A DNA stretch of 64,000 nt from JBKECP01 sp047974765 (GTDB taxonomy: Bacteria; Pseudomonadota; Gammaproteobacteria; Pseudomonadales; Halieaceae): NCBI GenBank assembly GCA_047974765.1, contig JBKECP010000043.1, positions 1 to 64,000 on the forward strand, written 5' to 3'. How positions within the stretch are numbered: position 1 is the first letter of the stretch; each line of letters begins with the position of its first letter. The translations under genes and the position numbers were made by a program. This document shows positions 34,790 through 43,668 of this stretch, in pieces. The notes under the pieces are model-generated. The model saw nothing but the letters and a program-made list of their open reading frames with translations. It ran no database searches and was not told the DNA's origin.

Positions 34790-34860
34790 GCCGATCGCAA
34801 GCCCTGAAAAATCAGGGGATTTCGCAAATCCCGCCAGTTTTACAGGGCGACTATCAATAG
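34790..34860 (-). repeat. Dispersed intergenic repeat, copy D (central fragment)
   Basis: On the minus strand it matches the middle of copies A to C, about the hairpin-2 region: TTGATAGTCGCCCTG, then AAAACTGGCGGGATTTGCGA, then AATCCCCTGATTTTTCAGGG. It lies between convergent genes. Confidence 0.6.
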
Positions 34861-34890
34861 CTGTTGTTTTAATATCCTAAAGCCAGCACA

Positions 34891-36066
34891 TCAGGAAAGA
34901 CGCTGCCGGAAATCTTCATAGCCAAATTCACGAAGAATTTTTAATGTATCTCTTGCTGAATTCCAGACTGCAATTGCTGGCAGGCGAGTGCCGTTGAAGG
35001 TGGTGGTTTTAACCATCGTGTAATGGGCCATATCCTGAAACACCAGCCGCTGCCCCACCCGCAGCGGCTTTGCAAAGCTATAGTCGCCGATCACATCTCC
35101 GGCCAAACAGGTCAAACCACCCAGACGGTACGTATTGGCCAGCTCACCGGGCTCACCGGCTTCCAGGATGCCCGGCCGGTAAGGCATTTCCAGTACATCA
35201 GGCATATGACAAGTAGCTGATGTATCAAGAATAGCCTGATTCAGTGTATTCCAGGTGGTATCCAGCACCTCGCTAACCAACACGCCTGTACCTATGGCCA
35301 CGGCCTCACCGGGTTCCAGATAAACCTGCACCTGATAACGCTGGCTAAAATCACGAATACAGCTGACAAGTTCCTCACGCTGATAATCGGGCCGGGTAAT
35401 ATGATGGCCTCCACCAAAATTGACCCAGTTTATTTTTTCCAGCAGATGCCCAAAGCCCTTCTCCACGGCGATCAGTGTGCGCTGCAAAGGAGGAAAATCC
35501 TGTTCACACAAGGTATGAAAGTGTAAGCCATTAATTCCTTCCAGTATGCTCTCATCCAGCTGTGACAGGGGAATACCCAGGCGTGAACCGGGCGCACAGG
35601 GATCGTAAATGGGCACGTCCCCTTCCGAGTGCTCAGGGTTGATACGCAAGCCCAGTTGTAATTGTGGATTATGTTTGCGCGCCTCGTGAATCAAAGGCAG
35701 CGCTCGCTGATACTGGCCACAGCTGTTAAACAACACATGATCGGCAATAGCCAGAATTTGCCTGAGATCTTCGTGGTGATAAGCTGCACTGAAAACGTGC
35801 ACCTCACCCTGGTAGTATTGCCGTCCCAGTTGCGCTTCGTGCAGGCCACTGGCGCAAATACCACTTAAATAGTGTGATACCAGCGGTGCAAAGTGAAACA
35901 TACTGAAGGCCTTGAGAGCCGACAGCAATTTGGCACCACTGGCCTCAGCCACCTCAGCCAGTATGCGCAGGTTACGCTCGACAGCAACCTCGTCCACTAC
36001 ATAGCAGGGTGATGGCAGGCGCGCAAGATCGAGTTGTGAAAAATCGGTGAATTGATATATCTCCAC
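34891..36066 (-). CDS. nspC: Carboxynorspermidine/carboxyspermidine decarboxylase
   Basis: This 391-residue PLP enzyme of the alanine-racemase/ornithine-decarboxylase fold matches NspC. The PLP lysine is K52 in LLSALKAFSMFHFAP. GICASGLHEAQLG, GLRINPEHSEG, NFGGGHHITRPDY and YLEPGEAVAIGTG follow in order. I chose a GTG start at 36066 because CAGGAG lies upstream. The open frame extends to 36120 with no similarity. The enzyme decarboxylates carboxyspermidine to spermidine, or carboxynorspermidine to norspermidine. It is the last gene of the speA cluster. Confidence 0.9.
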   Translation of the reverse strand: MEIYQFTDFSQLDLARLPSPCYVVDEVAVERNLRILAEVAEASGAKLLSALKAFSMFHFAPLVSHYLSGICASGLHEAQLGRQYYQGEVHVFSAAYHHEDLRQILAIADHVLFNSCGQYQRALPLIHEARKHNPQLQLGLRINPEHSEGDVPIYDPCAPGSRLGIPLSQLDESILEGINGLHFHTLCEQDFPPLQRTLIAVEKGFGHLLEKINWVNFGGGHHITRPDYQREELVSCIRDFSQRYQVQVYLEPGEAVAIGTGVLVSEVLDTTWNTLNQAILDTSATCHMPDVLEMPYRPGILEAGEPGELANTYRLGGLTCLAGDVIGDYSFAKPLRVGQRLVFQDMAHYTMVKTTTFNGTRLPAIAVWNSARDTLKILREFGYEDFRQRLS

Positions 36067-36191
36067 GGCTTGATCTCCTGCCCGGTTTCTCTTAAATGCA
36101 CCCCAATATCCATCACACACTTTTTAAAAGTGTGTATTTTATCCGCTTGTTGTCAACCTGAGCCCAGACTTGCCATAAATACATCCGTTTT

Positions 36192-37412
36192 TTAGATACC
36201 CTGACCTTTATGCACGTCCAGTTCAAACGCCGGATCCAGTTCAATCACCTCCCAGGGCAGACCATAGCGATTCATATCATCCATAAAGGGATCGGGATCA
36301 CACTGCTCCATGTTCCACACACCCGGGCGCCGCCAGTGGCCTTCGATTATCATCTTGGCACCAATCATTGCCGGCACACCGGTAGTGTAGGAAATAGCCT
36401 GGGATTTCACCTCTGCATAACAAGCCTGGTGATCACAGATGTTGTACAGAAACATCAACCGCTCCCTGCCATCTTTCTGGCCGCGAACAAGGCAACCAAT
36501 ACAGGTTTTGCCCTTTGTGCGCGGCCCCAGTGTAGAGGGATCCGGTAACAGTTTGGCCAAAAACTGTATCGGTACAATCTGTCGTCCCTGATATTCAACA
36601 GGCTCGATGCCCGTCATACCAACATTTTCCAATACTTCCAGGTGCTTCAGATAATTATCGCCAAAACTCATCCAGAATTGAGCGCGCCTGATGGTTGGAA
36701 AGTGTCTGGTCAGTGATTCCAGCTCTTCGTGATACATACGATAAATATTAAAGGTACCCACCTCCTGCGGACACTCAAAACGAGCCATTTTCGACATGGG
36801 TGGTGTAGTCACAAAACAGCCATCCTGCCAGTGACGGCAGGGTGCGCTCACTTCCCGGATATTGATTTCAGGATTGAAATTAGTGGCAAAAGGGTAACCG
36901 TGATCACCACCGTTGACATCGATAATATCGAGATAGTGGATTTCGTCAAAATAGTGTTTGGCAAGATAGGCCGTAAACATGTTAGTGGCGCCGGGATCAA
37001 AACCACTGCCCAGCAATGCCGTTAGACCCGCTGTATGAAACTGCTCCTGATAGGCCCACTGCCACTTGTACTCGAAGCGGGCAGTATCCGGTGGCTCGTA
37101 GTTGGCAGTATCCAGATAGTTCACACCCGCCGCCAGACAGGCATTCATTATGCTCAAATCCTGGTAAGGCAGAGCGACATTAATCACCAGTTCGGGCTGC
37201 TCTTTGTCCAGCAAAGTTGTCAATTGGCCTACATTATCGGCATCTATCTGGGCGGTGCGAACAGGGCGATCAATCTGTTCAGCAATAGCTTTACAACGGG
37301 CTTCGGTACGACTGGCCAACAGAATATCAGTGAACACTGAATCAACCTGGGCACATTTATGTGCGACGACAGAACCAACGCCACCGGCACCGATAATAAC
37401 CACTTTCGACAT
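36192..37412 (-). CDS. Carboxy(nor)spermidine dehydrogenase (saccharopine dehydrogenase family)
   Basis: This 406-residue enzyme has an N-terminal NAD(P) site (KVVIIGAGGVGSVVAHKCAQ) and the saccharopine-dehydrogenase-like body (LDTANYEPPDTARFEYKW, LGSGFDPGATNMFTAY, GDHGYPFATNFNPEINIREV). It condenses a diamine with aspartate semialdehyde and reduces the Schiff base. The start MSKVVIIG at 37412 has a strong AGGAGG site. It lies 125 bp before nspC. With speA supplying agmatine, and hence putrescine, the cluster points to the alternative spermidine route. Confidence 0.9.
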   Translation of the reverse strand: MSKVVIIGAGGVGSVVAHKCAQVDSVFTDILLASRTEARCKAIAEQIDRPVRTAQIDADNVGQLTTLLDKEQPELVINVALPYQDLSIMNACLAAGVNYLDTANYEPPDTARFEYKWQWAYQEQFHTAGLTALLGSGFDPGATNMFTAYLAKHYFDEIHYLDIIDVNGGDHGYPFATNFNPEINIREVSAPCRHWQDGCFVTTPPMSKMARFECPQEVGTFNIYRMYHEELESLTRHFPTIRRAQFWMSFGDNYLKHLEVLENVGMTGIEPVEYQGRQIVPIQFLAKLLPDPSTLGPRTKGKTCIGCLVRGQKDGRERLMFLYNICDHQACYAEVKSQAISYTTGVPAMIGAKMIIEGHWRRPGVWNMEQCDPDPFMDDMNRYGLPWEVIELDPAFELDVHKGQGI

Positions 37413-37436
37413 GCTGCCTCCTGTTATTGATGCACT

Positions 37437-37571
37437 TATCAACCTGACAATCAGCGGAATGTGTAAAATCCCTTGATGTTCGCGGGACTCGCACAGGCTT
37501 ACCGCCTACGGCGGTACATCCATGTGCCGCTTATTCATTCGACTAAAAGCTTACCGGGTTATTGCCGGGTC
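37437..37571 (+). repeat. Dispersed intergenic repeat, copy B (lacks hairpin 1)
   Basis: TATCAACCTGACAATCA joins straight to GCGGAATGTGTAAAATCCCT, so the first hairpin is deleted. Hairpin 3 (GCGGTAC-atccat-GTGCCGC) and the tail CTTATTCATTCGACTAAAAG match copy A closely. It lies between speA and the dehydrogenase gene on their shared strand. Confidence 0.8.
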
Positions 37572-37594
37572 AATAGTATGTCATCACTGACCTG

Positions 37595-39526
37595 TCAGTG
37601 ATGCTCAAAGTAAGTATAGCCACTGAGGCTATCACGAAAAGCCTGTAATATAATCTGTCGCTCTGACACCGAGATTTTACCTGAACGTACGGCATCCTCC
37701 GCCACCTGTCGAAACTGCTCTTGCATATGTTTAGGCTCATATTCGACATAGCTGAGCACATCAGCAATGGAATCACCGTGAAATTCACGGGCGAAATCAA
37801 AGCTGCCATCTGCATTAACAGTTACATTGACAACATTGGTATCACCAAAGAGATTGTGCAGATCGCCCAGTGTCTCCTGATAAGCACCCACCAAAAAGAC
37901 ACCGAGGTAGTAATCCTCTCCTTCCTGGAAGGCGTGCAAAGGCAATATCCGGCTGCGACCGTCAGGCAGGGTAAAATTATCGATACGGCCATCGCAGTCA
38001 CAGGTCAGGTCAGCCAGAATACCTTCGTGAGCAGGAAACTCATCCAGCCGGTGAATCGGCATAATGGGAAACAGCTGATCAATAGCCCATATATCCGGCA
38101 GCGATTGAAACAGGCTGAAGTTACCGTAATAAATATCAGACAACAGTTCCGGCAGGCTCTCCAGCTCTGGTGGTACCCGCTTCAGGTCAGGCAGCAATGT
38201 ATTGATACGCTGCATAACTGCCATGCAAATATCTTCAGCCAACGCACGATCACGCAGTGTTGCCAGCCCCCGATGAAACAGCCCCCTGACTTCATCACGA
38301 TAAAAAATGGCGTCGTTATAACACTCCTGTACATTGGCAGCCGCAACGCGCTCCAGTACCTCCAGTAGATGAGGAATAAACTCCGAGCTGTCAGCAGGCG
38401 CCTGTACCGGAATGGCTCCCGGTTTACAATCACGCACATCCAGAATGTTAAACAGCAGCATCGATGAATAAGCAACGGTGGCCCGCCCCGATTCTGAAAC
38501 CAGTACCGGATGGGCAATAGTCAGCGGATCAAGTGTCTCACGCACGGCCTCGACAATATTTACGCAATATTCATCAAGCTGATAATTCATGCTGTGAGTG
38601 CTGTTGGCACTGGCGCCTTCATAGTCAACCGCCAGACCACCGCCCAGATCGAGGTAACCCATCGGCGCCCCCTCTTCCACCAACCCCGCATAAAACTGGC
38701 AGGCTTCCAGCACACCCGAGCGCACATTGCGGATATTGGGCACCTGTGACCCGAGATGGCAGTGCAGCATTTGCAGACAATCGAGCATGCCCTCCTCGCG
38801 CAAACCTGCCACTACCTGCAACAGAGCAGTTGTCGACAAGCCAAAAATGGAGCGATCACCGCTATCTGAACTCCAGTGTCCATCCACTTTGGTGGCACTG
38901 CGCATACGCACACCCAGCAAGGGGGAAATACCCAGGTGATGCGCCCGCTCAATAATCAGTTTCAGCTCGTGACGATTTTCAAGTACGAAAAAAACCGGGT
39001 AACCCATATGCCGGGCATACAGGCCCAAGTCAATAAATTCCGCATCCTTGTAGCCGTTACAAACCACCAGACTGTCTGTATCGCGCAACTGGCTAAGTGC
39101 AATAATCAGCTCTGCTTTGCTGCCAGCTTCAAAGCCGTGATGATAACGACGGCCATAATCGGCAATCTCTTCAATAACGTGACACTGCTGATTGACCTTG
39201 ATCGGAAATACACCCCGATACACGTTATTATAACCACCGCTTTCTATAGCGCGGGCAAAAGACTCATTAAGTGCGGCTATACGATGATCAAGCACATTAC
39301 GAATACGCAGTACAGTCGGCATTTCAATGTGACGGGCACGCATGCCCTTAACAATATCAAGAATTGAAACAGCAACCGTCGTATCGTCCTGCTTCAGGCA
39401 AACCTGAACTTCACCACGCTGGTTGAGAGAGTAATAACCGGCACCCCAGGCATTAATGCCATAGAGCATTTCACTATCGCTGACCCGCCACGATTGCGCA
39501 GCATCGCTGTCAATTCTCATAGTCAT
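37595..39526 (-). CDS. speA: Biosynthetic arginine decarboxylase
   Basis: This 643-residue PLP enzyme decarboxylates arginine to agmatine. The PLP lysine is K110 in RGVFPIKVNQQ. LGVRMRSATKVDGHWSSDSGDRSIFGLS, MLHCHLGSQVPNIRNV, YLDLGGGLAVDYEG and FHGDSIADVLSYVEY are SpeA features. Length matches the family (about 630-660). The start MTMRIDSDAAQSWRV could also be the Met two codons later. It begins the polyamine cluster, separated from the next gene by repeat copy B. Confidence 0.95.
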   Translation of the reverse strand: MTMRIDSDAAQSWRVSDSEMLYGINAWGAGYYSLNQRGEVQVCLKQDDTTVAVSILDIVKGMRARHIEMPTVLRIRNVLDHRIAALNESFARAIESGGYNNVYRGVFPIKVNQQCHVIEEIADYGRRYHHGFEAGSKAELIIALSQLRDTDSLVVCNGYKDAEFIDLGLYARHMGYPVFFVLENRHELKLIIERAHHLGISPLLGVRMRSATKVDGHWSSDSGDRSIFGLSTTALLQVVAGLREEGMLDCLQMLHCHLGSQVPNIRNVRSGVLEACQFYAGLVEEGAPMGYLDLGGGLAVDYEGASANSTHSMNYQLDEYCVNIVEAVRETLDPLTIAHPVLVSESGRATVAYSSMLLFNILDVRDCKPGAIPVQAPADSSEFIPHLLEVLERVAAANVQECYNDAIFYRDEVRGLFHRGLATLRDRALAEDICMAVMQRINTLLPDLKRVPPELESLPELLSDIYYGNFSLFQSLPDIWAIDQLFPIMPIHRLDEFPAHEGILADLTCDCDGRIDNFTLPDGRSRILPLHAFQEGEDYYLGVFLVGAYQETLGDLHNLFGDTNVVNVTVNADGSFDFAREFHGDSIADVLSYVEYEPKHMQEQFRQVAEDAVRSGKISVSERQIILQAFRDSLSGYTYFEHH

Positions 39527-39936
39527 TTATCACATCCTCAATGAGAGTCGATACCAATCACCACATCCTTGCACATTTATAACCTGTAGTGGCAAGCATA
39601 GCTGCCAGCACATTCCAACCATTTCCCAAGGTCAATACCCCACATAATTACTGCCTGCCACCTTAAAACCCCTGGCTGAAAAGTCACAACAGGCAAACCC
39701 TGAAAAACGGAGACGGCATCTATGGCCGGATGCAATATCAGAGGCAACAAATGGATGCTATCAATAACAAACCGGCACATAAAATAATAACAGGGGCCTG
39801 CATTCTAATCGGGGGTACTCACAACGCAAGCAGAAATTAACACGGATAATTTTCCTTTTTATCACAGTGTTCACGCTGGCTGGAAAGCCTGCTGGCGGCT
39901 ATAGTCAGCATCCCTTTAACCATAACCGGCCCACAT
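39527..39936. other. 410-bp divergent intergenic region between speA and the GNAT gene
   Basis: It must contain both promoters, but no box pair stands out by eye. A 67-codon frame on the minus strand has no recognisable content. No repeat copy is present. Confidence 0.5.
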
Positions 39937-41067
39937 ATGAAAATCCGCCGAGCCCGGAATCAGGATTTACCTGCCCTGCTGGCTCTGGAAGCTGAGAGCT
40001 TTCGCAACGACTGTATCAGTCGGCGCAGTTTTCGCCGCTGGCTGCGCCACGATGATTGCCTGTTTCTGGTCGCCATTGAAGACGACTTGATGCTGGGTTA
40101 TGCCCTTATTACCCGCCGCCGCGGCACACAGTTATGCCGACTGTATTCACTGGCCGTGGCTCACCGGGCCAGGGGTCAGGGTGTAGCCCGGGCCTTATTA
40201 CAACAAGGAGAAAATGATGCTCGCGCTCTGGCGGCCATTTATATCCGTCTGGAAGTAGCCACTGACAACTACGCGGCTATCAGACTCTATCGCGCCATGG
40301 GTTACACCGCATTCGGACTTTACCGGGATTACTACGACGATCATGGTGACGCTATTCGTATGCAAAAGTGCATTCATGCCTATCAGCCTGTGGCCGATGC
40401 ACGCACACTTCCCTGGCTGGCCCAGACCACGGCTTTCACCTGTGGACCGGCGGCTCTGATGATGGCCATGGCCGGTTTGCCCGGTGATTATCAACCCAGC
40501 GAAGAAGATGAAATTCAGCTCTGGCGGGAAGCCACAACAATTTTTATGACCTCCGGCCACGGTGGCTGCCACCCACTGGGGCTGGCACTGGCAGCAAGGC
40601 GCCGGGGCTTTATCAGTGAGGCATGGATCAATATTGAAGGCCCACTCTTTCTGGACGGCGTGCGCGATGAAAATAAAAAAAGGATTATGCGAATTGCCCA
40701 TGAACAATTTGTCAAGCAATGCGTACAGGAAAATATAAGCATTCACTATAGCGCTATCGATCAACAACAGATTATTGCCCGCTTTCAGGCGGGTGCCAAT
40801 ATACTTATTCTGATCTCAAGTTATCGCATGGACAGCCTGAAAGCACCTCATTGGGTAGTGATGAGTGGTGTTGATGAGCATTGTCTTTATGTTCATGACC
40901 CCGACCTGGAAGACAGCCCCGCCCCCCGAAGACCACTGGATTGTCAGCATTTGCCTATTGCGCACGCGAGCTTTGCAGCCATGAGCCGCTTCGGCAGCAA
41001 GCGTTTACGTGCAGTTGTCATTATTGAGAATACAAAATCTGCTCGAAAAGGAACTGTCTCCGAATAG
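39937..41067 (+). CDS. GNAT acetyltransferase fused to a C39-like peptidase domain
   Basis: This 376-residue fusion has an N-terminal RimI-like GNAT domain (about 1-150; LYSLAVAHRARGQGVARALL is the acetyl-CoA loop). A C-terminal C39-like (DUF3335) domain has C169 in TTAFTCGPAALMMAM, His in LKAPHWVVMSGVD and Asp in YVHDPD. The fusion is known in Gammaproteobacteria and usually lies beside a RimK-like ATP-grasp gene in a proposed peptide-tagging or peptide-synthesis system. No such gene follows here. The function is unknown; the active-site residues of the C39-like half look intact. Confidence 0.82.
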   Translation: MKIRRARNQDLPALLALEAESFRNDCISRRSFRRWLRHDDCLFLVAIEDDLMLGYALITRRRGTQLCRLYSLAVAHRARGQGVARALLQQGENDARALAAIYIRLEVATDNYAAIRLYRAMGYTAFGLYRDYYDDHGDAIRMQKCIHAYQPVADARTLPWLAQTTAFTCGPAALMMAMAGLPGDYQPSEEDEIQLWREATTIFMTSGHGGCHPLGLALAARRRGFISEAWINIEGPLFLDGVRDENKKRIMRIAHEQFVKQCVQENISIHYSAIDQQQIIARFQAGANILILISSYRMDSLKAPHWVVMSGVDEHCLYVHDPDLEDSPAPRRPLDCQHLPIAHASFAAMSRFGSKRLRAVVIIENTKSARKGTVSE

Positions 41068-41758
41068 CAACAATTAGTGAACCGCTGATATTCCAATTGC
41101 TTAAAAGTATTGATGGCCTCTGTTTTTTGTAGCGGATGGAGGCGAGTCCTGGCGGCAGCCTGATTCAGGCTCGACCAGGCTCCACACGACAACAATTAAA
41201 CTTAGATTTCGTAGTCGAGCGCCTGCTTTCTTCTTGAAAGCCGTATGGATACTGGGCTTCTGGTCTTTGATCGTACTCACCTTCCGGGTGTACTGCACTC
41301 ACCGCGTCAGGCAGCGTTGCTCCGCCCTGCCTGACACACCAATTACAGCACCATTGGGTATATCCAACTGCGGATTCCAGGTTAAAGGATTTATAAAGGT
41401 TGCTTGTGAAAACCATCCTGTACCCGGAAACAGGCAAGCCGGGCACAGAAATCGTCCAGAAAACAAGCATCAGACAGCGAAACATCACACTGCCGGGCTT
41501 ATGCAGGGAATCGGGGGCATTTCCTTTGCCGGTTGACCACAACCGGGGGGCGATTGGGTCAATGTTCCTGATTTATATATAGCCAAAACCATGCCAGAAT
41601 TATTTTTTATATTAATTTCAATAACTTAAAAAATAATAGATTCAATTTTCGATAAAAATCCGGCCCAATTTGTCTCTAATTTACGACAGTAATTACAATT
41701 TTTTTAATTAGTCTTAGTTTTCAATAACTTAGCCTGTCGTTATTTGGAGACAGTAATA
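41068..41758. other. 691-bp intergenic region between the GNAT/C39-like gene and glrR
   Basis: No recognisable gene is seen. Frames of 125 codons (minus, 41165-41542) and 100 codons (plus, 41234-41536) overlap each other and lack ribosome sites or family features. The last 180 bp (41580-41758) are strikingly AT-rich, with AATAACTTA repeated (near 41620 and 41721). Both flanking genes point into this region, so it should hold transcript ends. Confidence 0.5.
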
Positions 41759-43087
41759 TCAAACCTTAAATTCGGCAGCGTTGAGATTATGCCGCTGCAT
41801 TAATTTATAAAAATCTGTACGGTTGCGCTGGGCGATACGGGCTGCCCGGGTTACATTGCCGTCACTGAGCTTGAGTACTCGCACCAGATAATCCCGCTCA
41901 AACTGATGGCGGGCATCATTAAATGAAGGCATCAAATCAGCTTCATGCGTTAACGCCTCGCGCACCAGTGTCTCTGGAATAATATGACTCTGGGCAAGCG
42001 CCACCGTTTGCAGTACAACATTCTCCAGCTGTCGTACATTACCCGGCCAGGGAGCGCTGGCCAACACCGCCATGGCATCGGGAGAAAAGGCAGTAACATC
42101 ACCGCGACTACCCTTGGCGGTATTTTGCAGAAAATGGTTGGCCAACAGGGAAATATCCTCCCGGCGAGCGCTGAGCAGTGGCAACTCCAGATTGACAACA
42201 TTCAAGCGATAAAAGAGATCCTGACGGAAACTGCCCGCTTCCATATCCTTGATCAGATCCCGGTGGGTAGCCGAAATAATACGCACATCTACAGGATAGC
42301 TCTCGGTACTGCCAACCGGGCGCACCTTGCGCTCCTGCAACACCCGCAATAACGAGACCTGTAACGTTAGCGGCATATCCCCTATTTCATCGAGAAACAG
42401 CGTACCGCCATCAGCTGCGCGAAACAGACCCAGTTGATCCCGCAGCGCCCCGGTAAAGGAACCCTTAATATGACCAAAAAGCTCGGACTCAAGCAACGCT
42501 TCAGGCAGAGCACCGCAATTAATGGGAATAAAAGGCTGGTCCTGGCGTTCACTGGCGCGATGAATAGCCTGCGCCAACAGTTCCTTGCCTGTTCCACTGC
42601 CGCCGGTAATCAGTACGCTCACTTCCGAGGTTGCCACTAATTTGGCGCGAGATAAAACCTGCTCCATCGTCTCACTGCGCGACATGAGCTGAGCGCGCCA
42701 GCTGTCATCCCCGGTATTGCCATGACTGGCAAAACTGAGAGCAGCCTCAATCTGCTCCAGCAGTTGTGCCTTTTCAACCGGCTTGGTCAAAAAACCAAAA
42801 ACACCTTTTTGTGTGGCCTCTACGGCTTCCGGAATCGAACCCTGGGCAGTAATGATAATCACCGGGATACCGGGAAAACGGCTGCGTATATAATCAAACA
42901 GCTCCAACCCATCCATATCACCCATGCGCAGATCACTGATCACCAGGTCAATCCTGTTCAGGTCCAGCACATTTTGAGCCGCACGTCCGCTATCAGCTGC
43001 CAGCACTTCAAAACCCTCGGCCTCCAGCCGCAGTGTCAGCAGCCTCAACAAGCCGGGATCATCATCTACCAGCAGTACTTTTGCCAC
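41759..43087 (-). CDS. glrR: Sigma-54-dependent response regulator GlrR (QseF)
   Basis: This 442-residue NtrC-type regulator has a receiver domain (phospho-acceptor D52 in ISDLRMGDMDG), an AAA+ domain with Walker A GGSGTGKELLAQAIH and DEIGDMPLTLQ, and a C-terminal Fis-type helix-turn-helix (DGNVTRAARIAQRNRTDFYKL). The sigma-54 contact loop reads GSFTGA, whereas GAFTGA is the usual form. It partners GlrK through the intervening lipoprotein gene. In enteric bacteria this system controls small RNAs for cell-envelope precursor supply; here the target is unknown. Confidence 0.9.
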   Translation of the reverse strand: MAKVLLVDDDPGLLRLLTLRLEAEGFEVLAADSGRAAQNVLDLNRIDLVISDLRMGDMDGLELFDYIRSRFPGIPVIIITAQGSIPEAVEATQKGVFGFLTKPVEKAQLLEQIEAALSFASHGNTGDDSWRAQLMSRSETMEQVLSRAKLVATSEVSVLITGGSGTGKELLAQAIHRASERQDQPFIPINCGALPEALLESELFGHIKGSFTGALRDQLGLFRAADGGTLFLDEIGDMPLTLQVSLLRVLQERKVRPVGSTESYPVDVRIISATHRDLIKDMEAGSFRQDLFYRLNVVNLELPLLSARREDISLLANHFLQNTAKGSRGDVTAFSPDAMAVLASAPWPGNVRQLENVVLQTVALAQSHIIPETLVREALTHEADLMPSFNDARHQFERDYLVRVLKLSDGNVTRAARIAQRNRTDFYKLMQRHNLNAAEFKV

Positions 43088-43092
43088 GCGCC

Positions 43093-43668
43093 TTACTCCT
43101 CCCCAACAGGCAGTTCCTCACCCTTAACCTTGCGCTCACTGATACTCTGCTCAAGATGGGTGAGTGCCTCTATTTTTTCTGACAATAGCTTCAACTCCTG
43201 CTGTGTCACAGCCAAATCCTCAGCGAGCTGTTCATTACGGACATGGGCATTGATCATTGACTGGTTGTATGCCAACAATACATTAGCCAGCATACGCTGA
43301 TGGCTTTGCAGTGATTCATCTACAGCCAGCTCCCTGAATATATCGCGTGCATTAATCCAGGTTTGAATCTCACCAATACGCTGGTTCAGCAGCGCATAAC
43401 GAAAACGATCCAGTGGCTGTAATAATGGCCGACTACCCATAAGTACTCGATGAGCAGTAACCGTCGCAATATCAAGCTCATAAACGCCGATCAACTCATC
43501 CATCCAGCTGTGATCATAGCTGCGTTCACTTGCGCCCTTGTTTTTTGTTTCTGTCCTGGCACAACAGGCAACCGCTCTGGCAGTATCATCTGCAACCAGG
43601 CCACTTCGTGGCCCGCTTTGGCATCCTGCCAATATTATACTGAGCAACACATATACCCATATTTTCAT
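43093..43668 (-). CDS. qseG: QseG-like outer-membrane lipoprotein of the GlrK/GlrR system
   Basis: This 191-residue protein has a lipoprotein signal (VYVLLSIILAGC, acylated Cys 16) and a helical body with a predicted coiled coil at the end (LAEDLAVTQQELKLLSEKIEALTHLEQSI). It lies between the kinase and the regulator genes, overlapping the kinase by 4 bp and ending 5 bp before the regulator, as QseG does in enteric bacteria. QseG controls the activity of the kinase. Sequence is weakly conserved, so the name rests mostly on position, lipobox and length. Confidence 0.75.
   Translation of the reverse strand: MKIWVYVLLSIILAGCQSGPRSGLVADDTARAVACCARTETKNKGASERSYDHSWMDELIGVYELDIATVTAHRVLMGSRPLLQPLDRFRYALLNQRIGEIQTWINARDIFRELAVDESLQSHQRMLANVLLAYNQSMINAHVRNEQLAEDLAVTQQELKLLSEKIEALTHLEQSISERKVKGEELPVGEE

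Noticed and set aside
41165..41542. Overlapping 100-125-codon frames on both strands in the gap before glrR
   Set aside because: No ribosome sites, no family features, and they overlap each other on opposite strands; neither can be preferred.
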